DNA of 5,728 bases, taken from positions 1 through 5,728 of the forward strand of contig CACYBV010000386.1 of assembly GCA_902772745.1 (NCBI GenBank). The letters are read 5' to 3'. The stretch is from an uncultured Eubacteriales bacterium. GTDB taxonomy: Bacteria; Bacillota; Clostridia; Lachnospirales; Lachnospiraceae. Under the pieces are notes generated by a model. The model was not told where the DNA came from, ran no database searches, and saw only the letters and a list, made by a program, of their open reading frames with translations. Of this stretch, positions 1 through 5,728 are shown piece by piece. The translations under genes and the position numbers were made by a program. The stretch's first letter is position 1, and every line of letters starts with the position of its first letter.

Positions 1-439
1 GAAGAACGCTCTTTCCCCCGATTGTCCGAAATTCATGATTATGGTTATGATACAGGTATCGGATGCCTTCTTCCTTCAGTACAGCACCGGTTCTGTCCAT
101 GGCTTCGCACTGCCGCATTACGTCATCGTAATCCAGGAAAACCCCCATCGGATTAACGAGATTCCGATTGCCGACCGTGTGATTATATTCAATCACAGCC
201 CCAAGGTCTGCGTTCTCAATCGGATAGATATGTGTACTGATTACACTGGCCCCGAATTCATCAAAGGTCTTTTTCAGCACCTCCGCCGGAATCCCGAATC
301 CGCTTCCGGAATCATGCGCCGCATTATGGTTGCAGGTTTCGATGAAGCGATAGCCCATCTCACAGACCTTCCTGACGCTTCCGATCGGATCCTTTTTCAT
401 CTCTTCACGAACAGAATACAGGATCAGCCCGACCTTCAT
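1..439 (-). CDS. Sugar phosphate isomerase/epimerase-like TIM-barrel protein (3' end cut by window edge)
   Basis: Reading the minus strand from an ATG at 439-437 gives an open frame of 146 codons that runs off the left edge, so only the N-terminal half is visible. The protein starts MKVGLILYSVREEM, the usual first strand of the xylose isomerase-like TIM-barrel family (AP_endonuc_2 fold, IolE/sugar phosphate isomerase type). It continues with a GYRFIET segment near residues 29-35 and STHIYP near 68-73. At residues 130-137 it has YHNHNHEF, the family's hallmark metal/substrate-site motif. Family members of about 250-290 residues interconvert or dehydrate sugars, inositols or their derivatives, usually with a divalent metal, in the cytoplasm. 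The start overlaps the hydrolase stop as ATGA, with a GGAG ribosome binding site (449-446) six bases upstream, so translation is probably coupled. It most likely processes the sugar released by the hydrolase; the exact reaction is not determinable. The opposite-strand frame over this region is a shadow. Confidence 0.88.
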   Translation of the reverse strand, partial: MKVGLILYSVREEMKKDPIGSVRKVCEMGYRFIETCNHNAAHDSGSGFGIPAEVLKKTFDEFGASVISTHIYPIENADLGAVIEYNHTVGNRNLVNPMGVFLDYDDVMRQCEAMDRTGAVLKEEGIRYLYHNHNHEFRTIGGKSVL

Positions 440-1944
440 GAAATTCTCCGAAGCCGCACCGCCATGTATTCCTTGCCCGGAAGATCAATCCGGAAAGTTC
501 CGCTGAATGTTCCGGCTTTTGTTACGGTCATTTCCCATGTGTCGATCACTTCCGCCTCGTACGTTTTGTCCGGATCCATCCGGTAAACCATGTAATTCGG
601 GCGGTTCTGGCCGTAGTAATACAGATAGTATGCCTTCTCCTCGTCAAAAGGCTGTTCCGGCACGCAGACGCTTCTCGGGAAGGGGCCGGTAAGCGGCATC
701 AGTCCTAAGCCCGGCGTTTCCTTAAGGATCTGCAGCAGGAAACGGATTCTCTCGGGGCTCGTACCTTTCAGCTCTCCGCCATGGGACCACCAGATGATAT
801 CATCCGGATCCTCAAAGCATTCCCCGTGGCCGGCATAGCAGCCGCGGATTGCCGCTTCCCAGAAACGGCGCGTCAGTTCTTCACCCGAAATATTGCCGAA
901 GTTTTCCGTGATATTGCCCTCGTACTGGATTTCATCAAAGACAACCGGCTTTTTATATCTTGTTCTGAGCTCCGCGCCGGATTCCACTGACCTGCCCGGT
1001 CCCTGCTGCTGGTAAGAGACATGCGTGATCCAGGGACGGCTGTGATCATAAACATAGATGCAGTTGTGAATCGATCTCAGGTGCGTATACGGATCGTTCT
1101 TTACAATGAAATCTGCGATGCCTTCCCAGTCACGAATTGATTTCGAGGGAATCAGGTCGAATTCGTTCGCGAGAGACCACCAGACATTGTGATAAGCCGC
1201 ATAACGTGCAATTACGTATTTCAGATAATACAGATCCTGCTCGTGGCTCATGCAGGAGAAGCCCCAGCGGTCGTACGGGTGGAACAGGATAATGTCCGCT
1301 TCGATCCCGAGCTTTCCGAGGCGCTCAATGCAGTTCTCGATATGGCGGAAATGTTCCGGATTGAAGGTCTCAAAGTCCCAGTCATTTCCGGGAAGCACGC
1401 CGCGGTGCTCGAAGAAATTGTCGACATTGAGCCAGGAAGCGTCACAGGGCGTTCCGACATATGGATAAGATCTCGGCTCGCCGAAATTATGGCAGTAATG
1501 CTTCGGGAAAATGCAGAAACGGATCTTGTTGAAATAGCCTTTTTCCAGTTCGGCAAAAGTCTTTTCAATGATATCGTCGTTCATCAGATTCCAGACATAG
1601 CAGGTTGTCCCGATGGAATAGTGCGGTGTTCCGTCATCATATGCGAAATGATAATTGTTTGCAACGCGCACCGGTCCGTGATTCTCCGGATCCGCCGGTC
1701 CGACAGCAACCGCGCCTTCCAGCTTCTCTCCAAAGCTGCTTTCTACGGTATAGCTGTACTCCCCTTCAAAAGAAGGCATGAAGCGCACTTTATACACACC
1801 GTCTCCGTCATAAAAACCGTCCGTCTTTATGGTCTCCTGCCGGTTTTTCAGAGTTCCGCAAATCCACTGGTCCTTAAACGGATTTCCTTCCGACGGACCG
1901 CTGACCGAAACTTCAAAAACATCATATTTTTTCACTGTATTCAT
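436..1944 (-). CDS. Cytoplasmic glycoside hydrolase, DUF5060-DUF4038-DUF5605 architecture
   Basis: The protein has 502 residues from the chosen start. Residues about 5-85 form an Ig-like DUF5060 domain (FEVSVSGPSEGNPF, then a YKVRFMP...GEYSY pattern). Residues about 95-410 are a DUF4038-type TIM barrel, the fold of the GH140 apiosidase family. It carries NKIRFCIFPKHY (139-150), LFHPYDRWGFS (220-230), WWSLANEFD (255-263) and VVFDEIQYEGNI (334-345). By analogy with clan GH-A enzymes, Glu261 is the probable acid/base and Glu338 the probable nucleophile. Residues about 425-500 are a small beta domain resembling DUF5605. There is no signal peptide and there are eleven cysteines, both consistent with a cytosolic enzyme acting on imported glycosides. 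ATG 1944 is preferred over the upstream in-frame ATG 1968 because AAGGAGG lies five bases before it. It follows the permeases by 75 nt and overlaps the next gene by four bases. The linkage it cleaves is unknown; apiosidase activity is possible but unproven. Confidence 0.9.
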   Translation of the reverse strand: MNTVKKYDVFEVSVSGPSEGNPFKDQWICGTLKNRQETIKTDGFYDGDGVYKVRFMPSFEGEYSYTVESSFGEKLEGAVAVGPADPENHGPVRVANNYHFAYDDGTPHYSIGTTCYVWNLMNDDIIEKTFAELEKGYFNKIRFCIFPKHYCHNFGEPRSYPYVGTPCDASWLNVDNFFEHRGVLPGNDWDFETFNPEHFRHIENCIERLGKLGIEADIILFHPYDRWGFSCMSHEQDLYYLKYVIARYAAYHNVWWSLANEFDLIPSKSIRDWEGIADFIVKNDPYTHLRSIHNCIYVYDHSRPWITHVSYQQQGPGRSVESGAELRTRYKKPVVFDEIQYEGNITENFGNISGEELTRRFWEAAIRGCYAGHGECFEDPDDIIWWSHGGELKGTSPERIRFLLQILKETPGLGLMPLTGPFPRSVCVPEQPFDEEKAYYLYYYGQNRPNYMVYRMDPDKTYEAEVIDTWEMTVTKAGTFSGTFRIDLPGKEYMAVRLRRIS

Positions 1945-2014
1945 ATGTACCTCCTTAGAGATGTACATTTCAGTTAAATCAAACCGAAAAGCAATTTATG
2001 ACGCGGTCATCTCT
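1945..2014 (-). promoter_or_regulatory. Hydrolase leader with strong ribosome binding site and competing inverted repeats
   Basis: AAGGAGG (1956-1950) sits five bases before ATG 1944 and fixes the hydrolase start. The same bases fall in a small inverted repeat: ATGTAC (1968-1963) with GTACAT (1950-1945), plus CTC (1960-1958) with GAG (1953-1951). A second, 7-bp inverted repeat, AGAGATG (2014-2008) with CATCTCT (1963-1957), would use some of the same bases, so the two pairings exclude each other. The ribosome binding site is well supported. The regulatory role of the repeats is inference. I saw no convincing promoter here. Confidence 0.5.
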
Positions 2015-2019
2015 GCCGA

Positions 2020-2940
2020 TTAACCCTTCACACTGCCCAGGGTAATGCCGCTGACGAAATACTTCTGAAGGAATGGGTACACCATCAGGATCGGGATTGC
2101 GCCGATAACCATCTGGGCTGCCTTCAGGGATTTCTGGTTCATCTGAGCAAGCCTTACACGTTCCTCCAGCGTCAGAGACTGGAAATCGAAATTGAAAATG
2201 ATCGTCCGAAGGTAGGTCTGCAGCGGATATTTGTCAGACTGCATATAGATCATGCCGTCGAACCAGGCGTTCCAGTTGTTGACCAGTGTAAACAGGGCAA
2301 CCGTTGCGAGAACCGGTTTGCTGATCGGGACGAAGATCTGGAAGAGCGTTCGGAAATGACCTGCCCCGTCGATTCTGGCTGCATCCTCAAGTCCGTCCGG
2401 AACATTCCTGAAAAAGCTCAGAAGGAGCAGCATATTGAAGACATTGACCGTCGTCGGAAGCACGAGAGCCCAGATTGTATTCTTAAGCCCAAGGCCGGTC
2501 ACGAGAAGGTATGTCGGGATCATGCCGCCGTTAAAGAGCATTGTCAGGAAGAAGAACCAGACATAAAAGGTTCTGGCGCGGAACACGAGATTGTTTTTTG
2601 ACAGCGGATATGCCGCAAGGCACATCACAACCATACTGATCGGAAGCGTCAGACAGACACGGAGCACCGTATAGCCGAGAGATTTCCAGAAAGGTCTGCG
2701 TTCCAGCACGTATTTAAAGGCTTCCATGCTGAATTCCACAGGATAAAAATACACTCTCTTGGCATTGACTGCCGCATTCGAACTGAACGAAATGCATATC
2801 TCGTACCAGAATGGGTACAGACAAATCAGTCCGAGAATGAGCAGGAAAATAATATTGACAACGTTGAAGACCTTCGCTGCCGGAGACTTAATCTGCCGGG
2901 AGGAGCCGAATCCGTCATCTTCGCGTTTTCTTCTAGCCAT
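2020..2940 (-). CDS. Carbohydrate ABC transporter permease, LplC/YtcP type (CUT1, second subunit)
   Basis: This is an inner-membrane permease of 306 residues, a normal length for the MalG-like partner of CUT1 sugar importers. A charged N-terminal cytoplasmic stretch (residues 1-20) is followed by about six hydrophobic segments, near 25-48, 88-111, 124-145, 152-176, 207-223 and 275-293. The EAA loop that docks the ATPase is seen as EDAARIDGAGHFRTLF at 185-200, followed by PISKP. The motif FNGGMIPTYLL (136-146) and the C-terminal end VSGITLGSVKG are typical of the LplC/YtcP subgroup. The start has a GGGAGG ribosome binding site eight bases upstream, inside the 17-nt gap after the first permease, so the two are cotranscribed and probably made in similar amounts. 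It would pair with the first permease and the lipoprotein. No ATPase gene is in the window. The substrate is not readable from the sequence. Confidence 0.95.
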   Translation of the reverse strand: MARRKREDDGFGSSRQIKSPAAKVFNVVNIIFLLILGLICLYPFWYEICISFSSNAAVNAKRVYFYPVEFSMEAFKYVLERRPFWKSLGYTVLRVCLTLPISMVVMCLAAYPLSKNNLVFRARTFYVWFFFLTMLFNGGMIPTYLLVTGLGLKNTIWALVLPTTVNVFNMLLLLSFFRNVPDGLEDAARIDGAGHFRTLFQIFVPISKPVLATVALFTLVNNWNAWFDGMIYMQSDKYPLQTYLRTIIFNFDFQSLTLEERVRLAQMNQKSLKAAQMVIGAIPILMVYPFLQKYFVSGITLGSVKG

Positions 2941-2957
2941 AATATGTTCCTCCCTTC

Positions 2958-3881
2958 TCAGAATACTTTATAATCGAATTTCTTCCATGCAATAAGGTAT
3001 GCGGAGGAAATCAGAATGAGCGATATGATGGATTTCAGCAGGCCAACGGCCGTTGACGGGCCGAATTTGGCACCCTGGAGACCGAGTCTGTAAACCATCG
3101 TATCAATAATATCACCGGTATCATAAACCGCTGCCGAATACAGGTTGAATACCTGATCAAAACCGGCGTTCAGTACGTTGCCCATGCTGAGAATCGTCAG
3201 CAGGATAATAATAGTCGACATCCCGGGAAGCGTAATATGCCACATCTGTTTCCACCGGCCAGCACCGTCAATCGCAGCCGCTTCATAGAGCGACGGATCG
3301 ATACCGGTAATCGTTGCCAGATAAACAATGCTGCTGTAACCGAAGGATTTCCAGATATCGGTTATGACAAGCGTTCCGCGGAAGTACCGGTTGTCTCCCA
3401 GGAAGTAGATCGGTTTTACGCCGAACAGTCCGAGGAAACTGTTGACGACACCGTCTGTCGGGGACAGGATATCGGTAAAAACACCCGCGAGGATGATCCA
3501 GGAAATGAAATGCGGAAAGTAAACCATTGTCTGGACGCTCTTTTTTACTGTCTTTACGGAACATTCATTCAGAAGAAGCGCCGTTGCGATTGCAGCCAGC
3601 GTCCCGAATATGATCTTCAGAACCGCAATAATCAGCGTATTCCTGAACACATTCCAGATGGACGGCAATGTAAAGATATAGGTGAAATTTCCGAATCCGA
3701 TCCATTTCTGATTGCTGAAGATGCCTTTCGCCGCGTTAAAATTCTGGAACGCAATCACCAGTCCGTACATCGGAATATACGCAAAAATAAGAACCAGAGC
3801 GACTGCCGGCAGAAGCATTATATGAAGCGGAAGATTGCGTTTAAACTGTTTCAGGCCGTTCTTTTTGGAGCTTTTCTTCAT
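2958..3881 (-). CDS. Carbohydrate ABC transporter permease, LplB type (CUT1, first subunit)
   Basis: This 307-residue integral membrane protein is of the MalF-like/LplB class that lacks a large periplasmic loop. The N-terminus is lysine-rich (MKKSSKKNGLKQFKRN), followed by LLPAVALVLIFAYIPMYG at 23-40, a characteristic LplB opening. Further hydrophobic segments lie near 80-105, 117-137, 168-190, 218-240 and 276-298. The EAA loop is seen at 200-220 as EAAAIDGAGRWKQMW...LPG. The FNLYS (245-249) and DTMVYRLG (260-267) stretches and the KKFDYKVF end also fit this subgroup. The ribosome binding site is only a weak purine run (AAAGAG about seven bases before the ATG), much poorer than that of the second permease or hydrolase. 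The gene follows the solute-binding protein after 108 nt containing a stem-loop, an arrangement that would let the binding protein be made in excess over the channel. Confidence 0.95.
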   Translation of the reverse strand: MKKSSKKNGLKQFKRNLPLHIMLLPAVALVLIFAYIPMYGLVIAFQNFNAAKGIFSNQKWIGFGNFTYIFTLPSIWNVFRNTLIIAVLKIIFGTLAAIATALLLNECSVKTVKKSVQTMVYFPHFISWIILAGVFTDILSPTDGVVNSFLGLFGVKPIYFLGDNRYFRGTLVITDIWKSFGYSSIVYLATITGIDPSLYEAAAIDGAGRWKQMWHITLPGMSTIIILLTILSMGNVLNAGFDQVFNLYSAAVYDTGDIIDTMVYRLGLQGAKFGPSTAVGLLKSIISLILISSAYLIAWKKFDYKVF

Positions 3882-3916
3882 AATCGCACTCTTTCTTTTT
3901 ACATGTTATAAAAGTA

Positions 3917-3954
3917 TCTGCCGCATGCAGCACGCCTTCGCTGCATGCGGCAGA
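3917..3954 (-). promoter_or_regulatory. Strong intergenic stem-loop between binding protein and permease (candidate partial terminator or mRNA stabiliser)
   Basis: A perfect 15-bp inverted repeat (3917-3931 with 3940-3954, arms containing CTGCCGCATGCAGC) closes an 8-nt loop. In the direction of transcription it is followed by ATACTTTTATAAC, a short and interrupted T run. It lies 35 nt after the solute-binding protein stop and 35 nt before the first permease start. The stem is GC-rich and stable, but the T tract is too weak for a confident full terminator. Partial termination, or protection of the upstream message from 3' exonucleases as in other binding-protein operons, would both raise binding protein over permease. 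The structure is seen directly; the function is inference. Confidence 0.65.
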
Positions 3955-3989
3955 GTGTCTTGCAGATCAGTGTTTCACTCTTGATTCAT

Positions 3990-5728
3990 TTATTTCGTAG
4001 GCTTTGTGAAATCCGCATAGATTTCGTTGTATTCCTTCGTGATGGTTTCACCACCGGCTTCATTGAATTTCTGTACCATCTCCGCAAAGCCCTCGTCGAG
4101 CGGAATCTCACCTGTTACGATCTTGATTTCATAGTTGTCAAGGATTTCAACAAGTGAACCCCAGCGGTCCGTATAGGTCTGTGTCGGAATGAACAGGTAT
4201 TCGTTCCAGAGGATGTTCTGCGGGTAGGTCTGGTCAACGTAGCAGAAGCAGGAGTCGATCGGTCCGAACATGTACTGGTAAGCCGAAAGGCCGTTCTTGA
4301 TATAATTCCAGTAGGAAGTGCCGGGCTCATAAAGTTTCGACTCGTCAACTTCCTGGGTTTCCTTATTGGTGGCCTTCGAAAGGATCCAGTAGGGATCCAG
4401 GTCAACCGTCGCTGAAAGGACGTGGACCGGAGCTGCGCCCCATTCACCGGAGTTCAGGTCGCAGGCGAAGAAGTTCGCGAAATCGTTCTTCTCGCCGAAC
4501 AGTTTCTCAACATAGGCGTTCAGAGTCTGAATCAGTACATCCGGATGTTCGCACTTGGCGTTGATGCAGTACCAGCCGTCGTTGGTGTTGTTGCCGGGGA
4601 TGATGACCTTGTCAACCGTTCCGGTCGGAAGCGGAACTTCGATCCAGTCGGCTTCGCCTTCCGTGCCCATACCGTAATCCTGGGTCTTGAAGCCGAAATT
4701 CTGGAGCTGGAAGCCGTACCAGTGCGGGCCGTAGAAGATTCCGCATTTCTCGGTTGCTACGTAGTTTGCCATAGCGTCATAGGTGCCCATAGAGATGGAT
4801 TCCTGCGGGATCAGGCCTTCTGCGTACATATCACGAAGCCACGCCAGGCCGCCCTTCATGCTGTCCTGAATCTCAGCATAGGCAATTGTGCCGTCTGCCT
4901 GCTTGTTCCACTGATTTCTTCTGGAATTCTGCTGTCCGCCGAAAGCCCAGAAAATGCCTTCATACTCGGACGCGAAGTCCTTGCTGAACATCAGGCCGAT
5001 GTTGCCGTCCTGCATTTCCTTGAAAGCCTTCGCGATTGCCTTCACATCGTCCATGGTCTTCGGAACATCGAGGCCGACCTTCTTAAGCCAGTCTCTTCTG
5101 ACCCAGCAGTGGTTATAGGTGTTGGTAGAAGGCATCTTGACGGGAAGCGCATAGAATTCACCGTCTACAATACCGGTTCCGTAAATCGCGGTTCCTTCTT
5201 CCTCCATGATATGGCCGAGCGTCTCGTTGACGTTGTCCTGCCAGAGTTCGGTCAGGGGAAGGATGGCACCGGCTTCCGCCAGCTGACGGATCATGTTCTG
5301 GTCGGATACGTAGAAGACATCCGCAAGAGAACCTTCCGACATCGAAAGCGTCAGCTTCTGGGTGTAGTCCGCCGAGTTGGATTCGCACCAGTCAAAGACC
5401 CATTCGACATTCATGTCATCTCTGAAGTACTTGATCCAGCGGCCGTCTTCGACGGGCTCACCGGCAGCTCTCATCGCTTCAAAAGTATCAGAATCCAGAT
5501 CATGGGTGTTGTTGACGGTGATTGTAATCTTCTCGTCGTATTTCTTGAATTCACCAGCTTTGTACTTGTACTCTTTTACACCGTTCTGATACAGGTCAAT
5601 CGCTGTCTGGTAATTACCGCCGGAAGCTTCTGTACCGCTGTCCTGGCTTTCTGTCTTGGTGTCGGTATTTGCGGCATCTGTGCCCTCTCCACCGGTCTTC
5701 GTGCATGCTGCAAGGCTGAAAATCATCA
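3990..5728 (-). CDS. Extracellular sugar-binding lipoprotein of an ABC transporter, LplA/YtcQ-like (5' end cut by window edge)
   Basis: The frame runs off the right edge. The first visible ATG (5726) is probably internal, because only seven residues, MIFSLAA, precede the lipobox cysteine, so the charged start and most of the hydrophobic core of the signal peptide lie outside. SLAAC gives a lipid-modified Cys as the first mature residue, anchoring the protein outside the membrane. A Thr/Ser/Asp/Gly-rich linker covers residues 9-38 (counting from the visible Met). The binding-protein fold follows to residue 578, longer than the usual roughly 400-450 residues and fitting the large LplA-like class. 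Recognisable pieces are FYALPVKMPS (191-200), WVRRDWLKKVGLDVPKT (208-224), GGLAWLRDMYAEGLIP (292-307) and aromatic-rich segments such as FYGPHWYGFQ (331-340), likely to stack on sugars. It should deliver an oligosaccharide or glycoside to the two permeases encoded just downstream. The ligand cannot be predicted. The gene ends with TAA. Confidence 0.93.
   Translation of the reverse strand, partial: MIFSLAACTKTGGEGTDAANTDTKTESQDSGTEASGGNYQTAIDLYQNGVKEYKYKAGEFKKYDEKITITVNNTHDLDSDTFEAMRAAGEPVEDGRWIKYFRDDMNVEWVFDWCESNSADYTQKLTLSMSEGSLADVFYVSDQNMIRQLAEAGAILPLTELWQDNVNETLGHIMEEEGTAIYGTGIVDGEFYALPVKMPSTNTYNHCWVRRDWLKKVGLDVPKTMDDVKAIAKAFKEMQDGNIGLMFSKDFASEYEGIFWAFGGQQNSRRNQWNKQADGTIAYAEIQDSMKGGLAWLRDMYAEGLIPQESISMGTYDAMANYVATEKCGIFYGPHWYGFQLQNFGFKTQDYGMGTEGEADWIEVPLPTGTVDKVIIPGNNTNDGWYCINAKCEHPDVLIQTLNAYVEKLFGEKNDFANFFACDLNSGEWGAAPVHVLSATVDLDPYWILSKATNKETQEVDESKLYEPGTSYWNYIKNGLSAYQYMFGPIDSCFCYVDQTYPQNILWNEYLFIPTQTYTDRWGSLVEILDNYEIKIVTGEIPLDEGFAEMVQKFNEAGGETITKEYNEIYADFTKPTK

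Noticed and set aside
35..586. 183-codon open frame on the plus strand at the left edge
   Set aside because: The minus strand here encodes the end of the hydrolase and the epimerase-like protein with the YHNHNHEF motif, so this frame is a shadow.
1966..1968. ATG at 1968 as start of the hydrolase (eight residues longer)
   Set aside because: No good ribosome binding site precedes it, whereas AAGGAGG is ideally placed before ATG 1944.
1189..1977. 262-codon open frame on the plus strand, antisense to the hydrolase
   Set aside because: The translation shows no recognisable domain and lies entirely opposite a gene with clear family motifs; it is a codon-bias shadow.
1996..2014. ATGAC-CGC-GTCAT small hairpin after the second permease as a terminator
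   Set aside because: The stem has only five pairs with a three-base loop and no T run follows; it cannot be called a terminator.
3237..3911. 224-codon open frame on the plus strand, antisense to the first permease
   Set aside because: Its product is rich in charged and polar residues with no family pattern, and the minus-strand permease explains the region fully.
3882..3916. Possible -10 box (TATAAC) before the first permease
   Set aside because: No acceptable -35 element lies at the right distance and the bases just upstream belong to the stem-loop, so an internal promoter is not supported.
5724..5726. ATG at 5726 as the true start of the binding protein
   Set aside because: Only seven residues would precede the lipobox Cys, too few for a lipoprotein signal peptide; the gene must begin outside the window.

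Overview
The window looks like a piece of a Gram-positive, Clostridia-type (Lachnospiraceae-like) gut or rumen anaerobe genome. The reasons are strong AGGAGG-type ribosome binding sites, a lipobox-anchored solute-binding protein, two LplB/YtcP-type sugar permeases with no ATPase gene beside them, and roughly balanced base composition. The taxonomic call is inference from gene style, not from a marker gene.

All five genes lie on the minus strand and read right to left as one apparent operon. The order is: a solute-binding lipoprotein cut by the right edge (5728-3990); a 108-nt spacer with a strong stem-loop; a first permease (3881-2958); a 17-nt gap; a second permease (2940-2020); a 75-nt leader; a cytoplasmic DUF5060/DUF4038-type glycoside hydrolase (1944-436); and a sugar phosphate isomerase/epimerase-like TIM-barrel protein (439 to the left edge, cut). 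The last two genes overlap in an ATGA junction. No stretch longer than about 110 nt is without a gene.

The likely logic is a carbohydrate uptake-and-use locus. The lipoprotein captures an oligosaccharide or glycoside outside the membrane. The two permeases import it as a CUT1-type ABC transporter, presumably powered by an ATPase encoded elsewhere (MsmX-like sharing is known for this group). The cytoplasmic hydrolase, which has no signal peptide, cleaves it, and the isomerase/epimerase-like protein processes a released sugar. The actual sugar cannot be read from the sequence.

No transposon, CRISPR array, tRNA, rRNA or phage gene was seen. The points worth a second look are the orphan substrate, the SBP-permease stem-loop, two mutually exclusive inverted repeats around the hydrolase ribosome binding site, and the tight coupling of hydrolase and epimerase. 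I see no clear evidence for a wholly new kind of system; the locus is best described as a catabolic operon of recognisable families with unknown substrate.
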